This document shows positions 1 to 7,795 of a DNA stretch of 28,670 bases, in pieces (position 1 is the first letter of the stretch; the number at the start of each line of letters is the position of its first letter). The position numbers and the translations under genes were made by a program. The notes under the pieces were generated by a model. The model did not search any database. It saw only the letters and a list, made by a program, of their open reading frames with translations, and was not told the origin of the DNA. This stretch comes from MESE01 sp036675035. Its GTDB lineage: Bacteria; Pseudomonadota; Gammaproteobacteria; Burkholderiales; Burkholderiaceae_D. The stretch is from the NCBI GenBank assembly GCA_036675035.1, contig JAKFFO010000112.1, positions 1 to 28,670 on the forward strand, written 5' to 3'.

Positions 1-37
1 TGCACCATTACCGTCCCCAGCAATCATTCCACACTAT

Positions 38-67
38 TTGAGAACAGTCGAAATCTCAAGGTAAAAT
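38..67 (+). promoter_or_regulatory. sigma70-type promoter of tRNA-Gly
   Basis: A -35 box TTGAGA (38-43) and a -10 box TAAAAT (62-67) are separated by 18 bases, which places the start of transcription a few bases before the tRNA at 77. The -35 box is also the left arm of a 6-bp inverted repeat (TTGAGA 38-43 / TCTCAA 54-59). No gene is visible in 1-37. Confidence 0.6.
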
Positions 68-76
68 GCCGCTAAC

Positions 77-150
77 GCGGGTGTAGCTCAATGGCAGAGC
101 AGAAGCTTCCCAAGCTTACGACGAGGGTTCGATTCCCTTCACCCGCTCCA
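77..150 (+). tRNA. tRNA-Gly, anticodon CCC
   Basis: A full cloverleaf can be folded by eye. The acceptor stem GCGGGTG / CACCCGC is perfect, the D arm is GCTC / GAGC, the anticodon loop TTCCCAA carries anticodon CCC at 109-111, and the T arm is GAGGG / CCCTT with loop TTCGATT. Discriminator T and CCA are encoded. It decodes GGG glycine codons. The outermost anticodon-stem pair (102/118) is a G-A mismatch. The variable loop is four bases with A at position 46. Confidence 0.97.
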
Positions 151-159
151 GATCAGCGC

Positions 160-188
160 AAGGCACCCGACAGTCTGGTGCCTTTTTT
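160..188 (+). terminator. Rho-independent terminator after tRNA-Gly
   Basis: An 8-bp stem AAGGCACC / GGTGCCTT (160-167 and 177-184) is followed by a run of T ending at 188. It ends the single-tRNA transcript before trmB. Confidence 0.85.
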
Positions 189-222
189 GTTATCAGCCAG
201 CACATAAGATTACTTTTCCAGC

Positions 223-945
223 ATGTCAGACAACAAACCCGCCAACGAAGCCGGCAAGCCGCTGTTTTACGACCCGACCGAGCATCGCATCCGCAGCTTC
301 GTCACGCGTGCCGGGCGCCTGTCGACCGGGCAGGCTCGCGCGCTAGAAGAACTCGGCCCGCAATTCTGCATTCCCTACGAGAAGGCGCCGCTCGACTATG
401 ACCGGGCTTTCGGACGCCATGCACCGACGATTTTTGAAATCGGGTTCGGCATGGGCGAGACGACCGCGAAGATCGCGGCCGGGATGCCGGAGAAGAACTT
501 CATCGGTGTCGAAGTGCATACGCCGGGCGTCGGCAGCCTGCTGAAATTGATCGGCGAGCAGGGCCTGACCAACCTGCGGCTGATCCAGCATGATGCATTC
601 GAAGTGATAACCCACATGATTGCGCCGGGCTCGCTGGCGGGCGCGCATGTGTTCTTTCCCGATCCATGGCACAAGGCGCGGCATAACAAGCGCCGGCTGA
701 TCCAGCCGCCGTTCGTGAGCCTGCTGGCGTCACGCATCGCGCCGGGCGGCTATCTGCATTGCGCTACCGATTGGCAGGAGTATGCGGAGCAGATGCTGGA
801 AGTATTGGGGGCGGAACCGGCTTTGAAGAATACAGCGGATGGCTATGCGCTTCGGCCGGAATATCGGCCGGTGACCAAGTTTGAGAATCGTGGGTTACGA
901 CTGGGGCATGGGGTCTGGGATCTGGTGTTTGAGAAGCGGGGTTAG
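223..945 (+). CDS. trmB: tRNA (guanine-N7-)-methyltransferase TrmB
   Basis: This 240-residue protein should transfer a methyl group from S-adenosylmethionine to N7 of G46 in the variable loop of tRNAs that carry it. The SAM-binding motif FEIGFGMGETT lies at 71-81, and VEVHTPG at 96-102 follows the second strand. The TrmB signature FFPDPWHKARHNKRR at 144-158 supplies the tRNA and catalytic segment, with HCATDW at 179-184 and a C-terminal TKFENRG at 218-224. Length matches the family. The ATG start lacks a clear Shine-Dalgarno sequence, but no better start is visible. It stands alone on this strand, after the tRNA terminator, and the next gene is convergent. No terminator was recognised in the G/T-rich DNA downstream. 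Confidence 0.95.
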   Translation: MSDNKPANEAGKPLFYDPTEHRIRSFVTRAGRLSTGQARALEELGPQFCIPYEKAPLDYDRAFGRHAPTIFEIGFGMGETTAKIAAGMPEKNFIGVEVHTPGVGSLLKLIGEQGLTNLRLIQHDAFEVITHMIAPGSLAGAHVFFPDPWHKARHNKRRLIQPPFVSLLASRIAPGGYLHCATDWQEYAEQMLEVLGAEPALKNTADGYALRPEYRPVTKFENRGLRLGHGVWDLVFEKRG

Positions 946-1062
946 GGTTTTGATTAGGTTGGAGTTGGGGGGTTGTTGCGAGTGTTACGGGATTCTTGAT
1001 GGTAGCGCTGGTGCTGGCGGTTGAGATCTTTTGATGATCGAAGAATTGTGGGATAGCGGGCT

Positions 1063-1137
1063 CCCTCATCCCCGGCCCTTCTCCCGCTTGCGGGAGAAGG
1101 GAGTAAGGCGCAGTGCCGACTTGCGAGTGATCCTTAG
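1063..1137 (+). repeat. dispersed palindromic repeat, copy A
   Basis: This copy lies in the 234-base gap between trmB and tarD, which has no gene. A 12-bp stem CCCTTCTCCCGC / GCGGGAGAAGGG (1076-1087 and 1090-1101) is preceded by CCCTCATCCCCGG. A right arm runs to about 1137 and aligns with copy B at 7796. Copies A and B share the same stem and most of the flank. The element could help end transcription from both sides, but it has no T run. Confidence 0.8.
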
Positions 1138-1179
1138 AGATGAGTGTATTGCGGCAAGTAGTGTTGAAGCGTCGCTCGA

Positions 1180-2346
1180 CTAACTGCTCAGTTCGCGCAT
1201 CACTTGATACAAATTCGCCTTTCCCTCAAATCCGATGCCGGGCAGATCCGGCATCGTGATGTAGCTGTTCTCGACCTTGACGCCATCCGGGAAACCGCCG
1301 AACGGCTGGAACAGGTCTGGGTACGATTCATTGCCGCCCAGTCCGAGGCCCGCTGCGATATTGAGCGACATCTGGTGTCCGCCGTGCGGGATGCAGCGAC
1401 TTGGGGACCAGCCGTGCTGGCGCAGCATGTCGAGCGTGCGCAAATACTCGACCAGGCCGTAGCTCAACGCGCAGTCGAACTGCAGCCAATCGCGGTCGGC
1501 TCGCATGCCGCCGTAGCGGATCAGGTTGCGCGCGTCCTGCATCGAGAACAGGTTTTCACCGGTCGCCATCGGCTTGTCGTAGTAATTGCGCAGCATCGCC
1601 TGCAATTCATAGTCGAGCGGATCGCCCGCTTCCTCGTACCAGAACAGGTCGTATTGCGACATGGCTTTGGCATATGCAATCGCGGTATCCATATCGAAGC
1701 GGCCGTTGGCGTCGACACACAATTTTTGTCCATCCTGCAGCACGCTCAGTACCGCGTCGATGCGGCGCAGATCTTCATCGAGCGCGGCGCCGCCGATCTT
1801 CATCTTAACCACGCTGTAGCCGCGGTCGAGATAGCTGCGCATTTCATCTTTCAGCGCGTCGTATCCTTTTCCCGGATGGTAGTAGCCGCCGGCCGCGTAC
1901 ACGAACACCTTCCGGTTCGGCATGCCGTTGCCGTACTGGTCCGCGAGCAACTGGAACAGCGGCTTGTCTTCGATCTTGGCGACGGCATCCCAGATCGCCA
2001 TGTCCATCGTGCCGATCGCTACCGAACGCTCGCCATGGCCGCCGGGCTTCTCGTTGGTGAACATGCAGTCCCAGATCCTGTGCGGATCGAGATTGGTGCC
2101 CGCGTCATTGGTCAGGGTATCCGGTGCCGCTTCCAGGATGCGCGGGATGAAGCGCTCGCGCATCAGGTTGCCCTGCCCGTAGCGGCCGTTCGAGTTGAAC
2201 CCGTAGCCGACCACCGGCTTGCCGTTACGCACCACATCGGTAATCACCGCAACCAGGCTGAGCGTCATCTTGCTGAAGTCGATGTAGGCGTTGCGTATCG
2301 GGGAACTGATGGGAAGGGTTTTTTCGCGTATGTCGACGATCTTCAT
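1180..2346 (-). CDS. tarD: D(-)-tartrate dehydratase, enolase superfamily
   Basis: Family members dehydrate D-tartrate to oxaloacetate using Mg2+. I chose the ATG at 2346 (388 residues, starting MKIVDIREK) because an AAAGG-like ribosome site precedes it; the frame stays open 20 codons further upstream. It resembles the characterised Bradyrhizobium TarD closely in remembered sequence. The active-site set is complete with a one-residue offset: K181-x-K183 in VVKMKIGG as base, metal ligands D212 (VDANG), E238 (WYEE) and E264 (TGEN), and H321 in CIPHGGHQMS. The specificity segments PISSPIRNAYIDF and EKPGGHGERS are present. It is divergent from a LysR gene that probably controls it. No tartrate transporter is visible nearby. 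The function is strong by family; the physiological substrate is inferred. Confidence 0.9.
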   Translation of the reverse strand: MKIVDIREKTLPISSPIRNAYIDFSKMTLSLVAVITDVVRNGKPVVGYGFNSNGRYGQGNLMRERFIPRILEAAPDTLTNDAGTNLDPHRIWDCMFTNEKPGGHGERSVAIGTMDMAIWDAVAKIEDKPLFQLLADQYGNGMPNRKVFVYAAGGYYHPGKGYDALKDEMRSYLDRGYSVVKMKIGGAALDEDLRRIDAVLSVLQDGQKLCVDANGRFDMDTAIAYAKAMSQYDLFWYEEAGDPLDYELQAMLRNYYDKPMATGENLFSMQDARNLIRYGGMRADRDWLQFDCALSYGLVEYLRTLDMLRQHGWSPSRCIPHGGHQMSLNIAAGLGLGGNESYPDLFQPFGGFPDGVKVENSYITMPDLPGIGFEGKANLYQVMRELSS

Positions 2347-2502
2347 TGGAGTGCCTTTTCGGTAATGCGCCTTTGGATGCAGCGCGGGAACAAGCATGCA
2401 TTGCAAGTTGACAATGCGTTATTGGCAGCGATGCAATGCGATAGCATACGGCCGGCCGGCACCGCTATAATTAACCCAGAATAAAACCATTATTTACCGT
2501 AA
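2347..2502. promoter_or_regulatory. divergent control region between tarD and lysR
   Basis: A perfect 8-bp inverted repeat GCATTGCA (2398-2405) / TGCAATGC (2432-2439), with 26 bases between the arms, is a candidate LysR binding region. A smaller CAAT / ATTG pair (2412-2424) lies inside it. A perfect plus-strand -10 hexamer TATAAT sits at 2466-2471, about 30 bases before the lysR start, but its -35 is poor. A consensus TTGACA at 2408-2413 lies within the repeat but is too far from that -10. The assignment to tarD or lysR control is inferred from position. Confidence 0.5.
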
Positions 2503-3399
2503 GTGAAAACTGACATCTCATCCGAACTGGCTTTTTTTGTGCTGCTGGCGAAGCACGGAAGTCTTTCCGCCACTGCGCGGGAAATGGATATTACGCCGCC
2601 GGCCGTCACCAAGAAGCTGGCCCAACTGGAGCAAAGGCTCGGTGTGCGGCTGGTCAACAGAACCACGCGCAAGGTCAGCCTGACGAGTGAAGGCGAAACC
2701 TATCTTGCGCATGCCAACCGGATACTTGCCGCCATCAAGGAAATGGAAGATTCGGTGACGAGCAGCCGTGCCGCGCCGAAAGGACTGTTGCGCATCAATG
2801 CGACTCTCGGTTTCGGCCGCACCATGATCGCGCCGCTGATCTCCGCTTTTGCGCTACGGTATCCCGACCTGGAAGTGCAACTGCAATTGACCGACCGGCC
2901 GATCAACCTGGTTGAAGAAGCGTTCGATCTCGGGATTCGTTTCGGCGAGCTGCCGGATACGCGGCTGAATGCGCGAAAGCTGATGTCGAACCGGCGCTTC
3001 CTGTGTGCATCACCCGCTTATCTTAAAAAATTCGGACGACCACTCGCGCCAATCGATTTGGCCCGCCATCATTGCATCATCCATCGGCAGAATAATGAAG
3101 CGCCCGGAATATGGCGCCTGACCCGGAACCGCAAGACCGAAACGATCAAGGTCAACGGCACGTTGTCGAGCAATGACGGTGACGTTGTGCTGGGCTGGGC
3201 ACTCGATGGGCACGGGATTTTGCTGCGGTCCGAATGGGATCTGGCGAAATACCTGGAAAGCGGCCGCTTGCAATCGGTGCTGCCCGATTACAAATTGATG
3301 CCGGCCGATCTGTTCGCTTATTTTCCGAGCCGGCAAAACATGCCGGCGCGTGTGCGCACCTTTATCGATTTTCTGGTGACGGAGCTTCCCGGGCGCTGA
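2503..3399 (+). CDS. LysR-family transcriptional regulator
   Basis: A 298-residue LysR protein. The N-terminal winged helix-turn-helix (about 8-67) includes SLSATAREMDITPPAVTKKL (20-39) and the family signature RLGVRLVNRTTRKVSLTSEG. A LysR substrate-binding domain fills about 92-295. The start is GTG at 2503, with only a weak ribosome site; no upstream ATG exists in frame. It is divergent from tarD, the classic arrangement for a LysR regulator and its target, so tartrate or a related hydroxy acid is the likely co-inducer. The specificity is inferred from context. The gene runs head-on into recQ with 30 bases between the stops and no clear terminator. Confidence 0.9.
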   Translation: MKTDISSELAFFVLLAKHGSLSATAREMDITPPAVTKKLAQLEQRLGVRLVNRTTRKVSLTSEGETYLAHANRILAAIKEMEDSVTSSRAAPKGLLRINATLGFGRTMIAPLISAFALRYPDLEVQLQLTDRPINLVEEAFDLGIRFGELPDTRLNARKLMSNRRFLCASPAYLKKFGRPLAPIDLARHHCIIHRQNNEAPGIWRLTRNRKTETIKVNGTLSSNDGDVVLGWALDGHGILLRSEWDLAKYLESGRLQSVLPDYKLMPADLFAYFPSRQNMPARVRTFIDFLVTELPGR

Positions 3400-3429
3400 G
3401 CCGGCTGTCTTCGCTCGCGAGAATTCTCG

Positions 3430-5256
3430 TCAGGTCAGTTCCGCAATCAATGCGATGATTTCATCGCCATAGGTTTCGAGTTTCTTCTCGCCTACCCCTG
3501 ACACGCCGCGCAACTCGTCCAGCGAACCCGGTTTCGCCTTTGCGATCTCGCGCATGGTCGCGTCATGGAAAATCACGTACGCCGGCACGTTGTGCTTGCG
3601 CGCGGTCTCGACCCGCCACCAGCGCAGCTTGTCAAAAATTGCCTGCTCCAGTGTCGACAGATCGCTTTCCACATAGCCTTTCGGCCTGGTCGTTGTGCGC
3701 TTCTGTTTGACCGGCTTTTGATATTGCCTGAGCTGGACACTCTGTCCGCCGCGCAGCACCGGTTTTGCATCATCGGTCAGTTTCAGCGCGTTGTACGCTT
3801 CGTGATCGACCGCAACGAATCCCGACGCGATCGATTGCCGCAGAATCGCGCGCCATTCTGCTTCGCTGGTGTCGGCGCCGATGCCAAAGGTGGATAATTT
3901 TTCGTGGCGCCATTGCCGGACTTTTTCCGATTCGATGCCCCGCAACACATCGATCACGTGCGCCGCACCGAAGCGCTGGTCGACGCGATAGATCGCCGAC
4001 AGCAGTTTCTGCACCGGTACCGTGGCGTCGAACGAGCGCGGCGGGTTCATGCAGGTATCGCAGTTGCCGCACGGCGTCGCCGGCTGGCCGAAATATTCGA
4101 GCAGGCGCATGCGGCGGCAGTTCAGCGTCTCGCACAATCCGAGCATCGCATCGAGCTTCATGCTTTGCACGCGCTTGAAGGTTTCTCCTGCTTCGGATTC
4201 ATCGATCATGCGGCGCTGCTGCACCACATCCTGCAACCCGTAGGCCATCCATGCATTGGCCGGTAAGCCGTCGCGGCCGGCACGACCGGTTTCCTGGTAG
4301 TAGCCTTCGATGCTTTTGGGTAGGTCCAGATGCGCAACGAAACGCACATCGGGTTTGTCGATGCCCATGCCGAATGCGATGGTCGCAACCATCACGATGC
4401 CGTCTTCGCGCAGGAAGCGCGCCTGGTTTTTAGTGCGGTCCGGTGTGCTCATGCCGGCGTGATACGGTAACGCCGTGATCCCGTTGGCAGCCAGAAATTC
4501 AGCGGTCTCCTCGACTTTTTTGCGGGACAGGCAATACACGATGCCCGCATCGCCGGCGTGCTCGCTCTCGATGAAATCGATCAGCTGCTTGCGGCCGTTG
4601 GCCTTTTCGACAATCTGGTACCGAATGTTGGGCCGGTCGAACGACGATACGAACTGGCGCGCATTGTCGAGTTGCAGTCGCGTGATGATTTCAGCGCGGG
4701 TCTGCTGATCTGCGGTTGCGGTGAGCGCCATGCGCGGCACATCGGGAAAGCGTTCATGCAGTATCGACAGCTTGATGTATTCAGGGCGGAAGTCGTGACC
4801 CCATTGCGACACGCAATGCGCCTCGTCGATCGCAAACAGCGAGATCCGGGACGCCTCCAGCAGGTCGAGGCAGCGCGGCGTCATCAGCCGTTCAGGCGCG
4901 ACGTACACGATGTCGATATCACCGGTACGCAGCTTGCGCTCGATGCGCGACGATTCTTCGTAGGTCTGGGTGGAATTCAGGAATGCGGCACGCACGCCGA
5001 CTTCGGCCAGCGCATCCACCTGGTCCTGCATCAACGCGATCAGCGGCGAGATCACGATGCCGACGCCGTCACGCAACAAGGATGGAATTTGGTAGCACAG
5101 CGACTTGCCGCCGCCGGTCGGCATCAGCACCAGTGCATCGCCGCCGCGCGCGACGACATCGACAATCTCCGCCTGTTGTCCGCGGAAAGTCGGATAACCG
5201 AAAACCGTTTCGAGAATATGCAGCGCCCGTGCGCCGAGCTTATCCGGCGTTGACAT
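3430..5256 (-). CDS. recQ: ATP-dependent DNA helicase RecQ
   Basis: A 608-residue 3'-5' DNA helicase for recombination and replication-fork repair. Walker A MPTGGGKS is at 45-52, the DEAH box IDEAH at 143-147 is followed by the RecQ aromatic-rich loop (QWGHDFRPEY, 151-160), and motif VI QETGRAGRDG is at 321-330. The RQC zinc site has C380, C396, C399 and C402. A C-terminal HRDC domain spans about 533-605. The length is that of classical bacterial RecQ and all motifs look intact. It starts three bases after the uppP stop, so the two genes are probably cotranscribed; the coupling appears to be positional, not functional. Confidence 0.96.
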   Translation of the reverse strand: MSTPDKLGARALHILETVFGYPTFRGQQAEIVDVVARGGDALVLMPTGGGKSLCYQIPSLLRDGVGIVISPLIALMQDQVDALAEVGVRAAFLNSTQTYEESSRIERKLRTGDIDIVYVAPERLMTPRCLDLLEASRISLFAIDEAHCVSQWGHDFRPEYIKLSILHERFPDVPRMALTATADQQTRAEIITRLQLDNARQFVSSFDRPNIRYQIVEKANGRKQLIDFIESEHAGDAGIVYCLSRKKVEETAEFLAANGITALPYHAGMSTPDRTKNQARFLREDGIVMVATIAFGMGIDKPDVRFVAHLDLPKSIEGYYQETGRAGRDGLPANAWMAYGLQDVVQQRRMIDESEAGETFKRVQSMKLDAMLGLCETLNCRRMRLLEYFGQPATPCGNCDTCMNPPRSFDATVPVQKLLSAIYRVDQRFGAAHVIDVLRGIESEKVRQWRHEKLSTFGIGADTSEAEWRAILRQSIASGFVAVDHEAYNALKLTDDAKPVLRGGQSVQLRQYQKPVKQKRTTTRPKGYVESDLSTLEQAIFDKLRWWRVETARKHNVPAYVIFHDATMREIAKAKPGSLDELRGVSGVGEKKLETYGDEIIALIAELT

Positions 5257-5259
5257 GCA

Positions 5260-6093
5260 TTACTCGGCCCACACGACCACGCCGGTATAGGCGGTTCCCA
5301 GCACGATGAGTCCGAACACGATGCGATAGTAGGCAAACAGCGTGAAATCGTGCGTGCTCAGGTAGCGCAGCAGCCAGCGCACGCAAAAGAATGCGGCGAT
5401 GAAAGACGCGATGCCGCCGATTGCAAATGCCGGGATATCGGCGACAGACAGCAGCGCACGGTCCTTGTAGAGCGAGTAGACGCTCGCGCCGATCACGGTC
5501 GGAATCGCCAGAAAAAATGAAAACTCGGTAGCCGCCTTGCGCGACAGGCCGAACACCAGCCCGCCAATGATGCTGGCACCGGACCGGCTGGTGCCGGGTA
5601 TCAGCGCGAATGCTTGCGCGCATCCGACTTTGAATGCATCCAGCGCAGTCATGTCGTCAACCGAATTGATGCGCACTGCGCGTGGATTGATGCTGTTGCG
5701 GCGCTCGACCCACAGGATGATCAGTCCGCCGACGACCAGCGCGATCGCGACCGGTATCGGTGCGAACAGGACTGACTTGATGGCCGAACTGAACAGGACG
5801 CCGAGCACGGCGGCCGGCACAAACGCGACGAAGACATTGAGCACGAATTTCCGTGCGCTTGCTTCGGTCAAAAACCCGGAAGCAACGCCGATGAGCTTGG
5901 CGCGGTATTCCCAGCACACCGCCAGTATCGCGCCGGCCTGAATCGCGATCTGAAACACTTTGACCTTCTCGCCGGTGAAGTCGATCATGCTGCCGACAAG
6001 TATCAGATGCCCGGTGGAAGAGATCGGCAGAAATTCGGTCATTCCTTCGACCATGCCGAGCAAAAGCGCCTTTAACGCGAAAATTAAATCCAT
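5260..6093 (-). CDS. uppP: undecaprenyl-diphosphate phosphatase UppP (BacA)
   Basis: A 277-residue polytopic inner-membrane enzyme that dephosphorylates undecaprenyl pyrophosphate to recycle the lipid carrier for peptidoglycan and O-antigen. It confers some bacitracin resistance in known cases. The two diagnostic active-site motifs are visible: VEGMTEFLPISSTGH (15-29, with E16, E20 and H29) and PGTSRSG (166-172, with R170). Hydrophobic segments cover most of the rest. The ATG at 6093 is the natural family start, although its ribosome site is weak. It is first in a likely two-gene unit with recQ. The 233 bases upstream contain the terminator of the preceding gene and no recognised promoter. 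Confidence 0.96.
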   Translation of the reverse strand: MDLIFALKALLLGMVEGMTEFLPISSTGHLILVGSMIDFTGEKVKVFQIAIQAGAILAVCWEYRAKLIGVASGFLTEASARKFVLNVFVAFVPAAVLGVLFSSAIKSVLFAPIPVAIALVVGGLIILWVERRNSINPRAVRINSVDDMTALDAFKVGCAQAFALIPGTSRSGASIIGGLVFGLSRKAATEFSFFLAIPTVIGASVYSLYKDRALLSVADIPAFAIGGIASFIAAFFCVRWLLRYLSTHDFTLFAYYRIVFGLIVLGTAYTGVVVWAE

Positions 6094-6232
6094 TGTGTAA
6101 TCGTTATGCGAAAAATCAAATAGAAAACCCGGCCAACCGAATCATCCAGTCATTTCACGCGCGACAAGCGCTTCCGGTCACAGCATCGGATGCGGCGCAT
6201 GAGTTCGCGTGCGGCGTCCGGATGATTGACGT

Positions 6233-6265
6233 AAAAAACCCGCCGGGCGTTGCACCGTGCGGGTT
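6233..6265 (-). terminator. Rho-independent terminator after the DUF1439 gene
   Basis: Read on the minus strand, a 7-bp stem AACCCGC / GCGGGTT (6259-6265 and 6237-6243) runs directly into a T tract (6233-6238 on the plus strand are A). It lies about 60 bases past the DUF1439 stop and separates that transcript from uppP. Confidence 0.8.
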
Positions 6266-6326
6266 GGCGCGATTTGCAGGATTGATATCGGATGTCTGAG
6301 ACCGGCAGGAATCAGCTTGAGACGCC

Positions 6327-6878
6327 TTATCTTGCAGGCACAAAGGTTACCACGAGACCGTTCTGTTTTGTCGTGATTTGCGATGGAATAAAACTGGTGC
6401 CCGCGTATCTGAATTCATCCGGGCTGAAGGTGTACAGCGGCATATTCTTCAATAGTTGCTCAGCCAGCAAAGCACCGATCCGGTTGATCTGCGTCGCATA
6501 GGCGCTATCGATTCCGCTCAATGCAAAATTTTCCATGCGCGGTTCGACCAGCACCACGGCACGCTGGGCCGGGTCAATCGCCAGCCTTCCGGACAAGGTG
6601 AAACTGCCATTCCATGACTTGTCGGTAAACGGCGGTGCGATCAATGCATCCATTGTCGTGACCAGACGATTGGTATCCGGTTGCAAAGTCAATCGGGGAT
6701 TGGTTACCTGAACGTTAATCAATTCAAGAAAGCGGCTGCTGAACGGGAACTTGCGATCCAGCGCATCCTGGAGTTGCGCCATTGACAGCTCCACCTCGCG
6801 CGGCCCCAGCCATCCGGCACAGGAACTCAACAGAACGGCGGCAAGCGCCACGAGCAGTGCGGCGAATCTTGATTTCAT
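6327..6878 (-). CDS. DUF1439 (YceB-like) lipoprotein
   Basis: A 183-residue predicted lipoprotein. A signal peptide ends in the lipobox LSSC, giving a lipidated C20. Alanine at +2 fits outer-membrane sorting. The mature part resembles the DUF1439 family, of which E. coli YceB is a member: an early LSMAQLQDALDRKFPF segment, then alternating beta-strand sequence (RLTLQPDTNRLVTTMDA, FTLSGRLAI, EPRMENFALSG). The molecular function of the family is not established to my knowledge; a lipid- or ligand-binding fold has been suggested. It lies 36 bases after the YkgJ-type gene, probably in the same transcript, and is followed by a clear terminator. Confidence 0.8.
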   Translation of the reverse strand: MKSRFAALLVALAAVLLSSCAGWLGPREVELSMAQLQDALDRKFPFSSRFLELINVQVTNPRLTLQPDTNRLVTTMDALIAPPFTDKSWNGSFTLSGRLAIDPAQRAVVLVEPRMENFALSGIDSAYATQINRIGALLAEQLLKNMPLYTFSPDEFRYAGTSFIPSQITTKQNGLVVTFVPAR

Positions 6879-6909
6879 TATGTTTTCCTTTTGATATATC
6901 GATTCACTG

Positions 6910-7173
6910 TCATGCTGAAGTCAGGCACTCCAGCTGCGACAGGTAGAACATTGCATGTTCCCGGTTATTTCCACACATGTCGGTTGCAGCTCGCAGGCTG
7001 CCGCAGACAGCCGGCCGTTCCGGCCGCCCGAAAATTTGACAACGGTTATCGGCATCGAGTTGCACGCATCGCACGCCCGCCGGCTTTCCGTGCGGCATGC
7101 CGGGAATCGGGGATGAGATGGACGGGGCGATGCAGCAGGCGCCGCAGCCGGGCCGGCAGGATGGATTATTCAT
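6910..7173 (-). CDS. YkgJ-type cysteine-cluster (zinc/iron-chelating) protein
   Basis: A small cysteine-rich protein of the YkgJ/UPF0153 type. I chose the ATG at 7173 (87 residues, MNNPSCRPGCGACCIAPSIS) because the family begins just before the CxxxCxxCC cluster. That start also overlaps the upstream stop as ATGA (7170-7173). The frame remains open 11 codons further, to 7206. Cysteines lie in CRPGCGACC near the N terminus, then VRC, RCQIF, AVC and DMC, a pattern expected to bind a metal ion. The segment GRPERPAVC is family-typical. The biochemical role is unknown. It sits between the DUF559 gene and the DUF1439 lipoprotein gene. Confidence 0.8.
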   Translation of the reverse strand: MNNPSCRPGCGACCIAPSISSPIPGMPHGKPAGVRCVQLDADNRCQIFGRPERPAVCGSLRAATDMCGNNREHAMFYLSQLECLTSA

Positions 7174-7766
7174 TCCGTGTCGCGATTTTTTTCCCGTCTC
7201 CCGCACGCGGACCGAGGATTATCCACAAATTTCGCAGGCGCCTTTGGCTTCCCTCGCCCGCAGGCGGGAGAGAGGTCGGGGGGTGGAGCAGGGGTTTCGT
7301 GGCGCACGCGCCGCGCCTGCGGAACGATGTCCGCTTGCAAGCGGACATGCGGACTGCAAGTGAGGGAACCCGCGACGGGGGCGCACTCCGACTCCACCCT
7401 AACCAACATACCGTAAATAACTTCCATCATACTTTCCGTTTCCGCCAAAACTTGGTTATTCCAAAATCGTAATGTTCGAACGCCTTGAGATTTAAACCAG
7501 TTATCCCGCCTTTCGTCATAGTCAGCCGCATCCATATGCTGACCGCCATCCAATTCGATCGCCAGCATCTTTTCATCGCAATAGAAATCAAGAATGTAAC
7601 GACCCATCGGATGCTGTCTTCTGAACTTTGCATTCGCAATGCGGCGATTGCGCAAGAGCTTCCCTAGCAGGGCCTCGGCATCCGTCATTTGGCTGCGCAT
7701 TTCCCGAGCATAGGTGCGGAGGTCGTCGGGGAGTTTGGATGGGTGATGGGGAAGATAGTTTTCCAT
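7170..7766 (-). CDS. DUF559 endonuclease-like protein with repeat-encoded tail
   Basis: A 198-residue open frame. Residues 1-122 form a DUF559 domain, a Vsr-like PD-(D/E)xK nuclease-fold family. RRQHPMGRYILDFYC (49-63) holds D60, LAIELDGGQH (68-77) holds E71, D73 and H77, and YDERRDNWFKSQG (83-95) and VRTLRFWNNQVL (96-107) follow. These are the residues expected for a metal-dependent nuclease, but activity has not been shown for most members. The ATG at 7766 has a good ribosome site (AAGGA, about 8 bases upstream). Residues 123-198 do not look like protein: they translate repeat copy D (CSPHVRLQADIVPQARRVR, then PPPDLSPACGRG). The functional protein may be only about 125 residues. Repeats B and D flank the core gene in inverted orientation. 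Confidence 0.75.
   Translation of the reverse strand: MENYLPHHPSKLPDDLRTYAREMRSQMTDAEALLGKLLRNRRIANAKFRRQHPMGRYILDFYCDEKMLAIELDGGQHMDAADYDERRDNWFKSQGVRTLRFWNNQVLAETESMMEVIYGMLVRVESECAPVAGSLTCSPHVRLQADIVPQARRVRHETPAPPPDLSPACGRGKPKAPAKFVDNPRSACGRREKNRDTE
7196..7362 (-). repeat. dispersed palindromic repeat, copy D (composite)
   Basis: The centre (7251-7275) is an imperfect GC-rich palindrome. The left arm, read on the minus strand, contains TTTGTGGATAATCCTC, as in copies B and C. The right arm, read on the plus strand, aligns with copy E: GAGCAGGGGTTTCGTG, a short hairpin (7301-7305 / 7308-7312), CGCGCCTGCGGAACG, and a perfect 22-nt palindrome (7327-7348; half-site ATGTCCGCTTG). It lies inside the 3' end of the DUF559 frame. 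Confidence 0.8.
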
Positions 7767-7795
7767 GCGTATTTCCTTCTATGCTTTCGCAAACG

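Noticed and set aside
77..945. tRNA-Gly next to trmB as an enzyme-substrate pair
   Set aside because: TrmB methylates G46; this tRNA has a four-base variable loop with A at position 46, so it is not an expected substrate. A terminator also separates the two genes.
946..1060. G/T-rich stretch after trmB as a small RNA or G-quadruplex site
   Set aside because: G runs are irregular and no promoter, terminator or stable fold could be supported by eye.
2347..2406. A 408-residue tarD starting at 2406
   Set aside because: The extra 20 residues do not resemble the family and would cover the control region; the ATG at 2346 has a ribosome site and gives the family N terminus.
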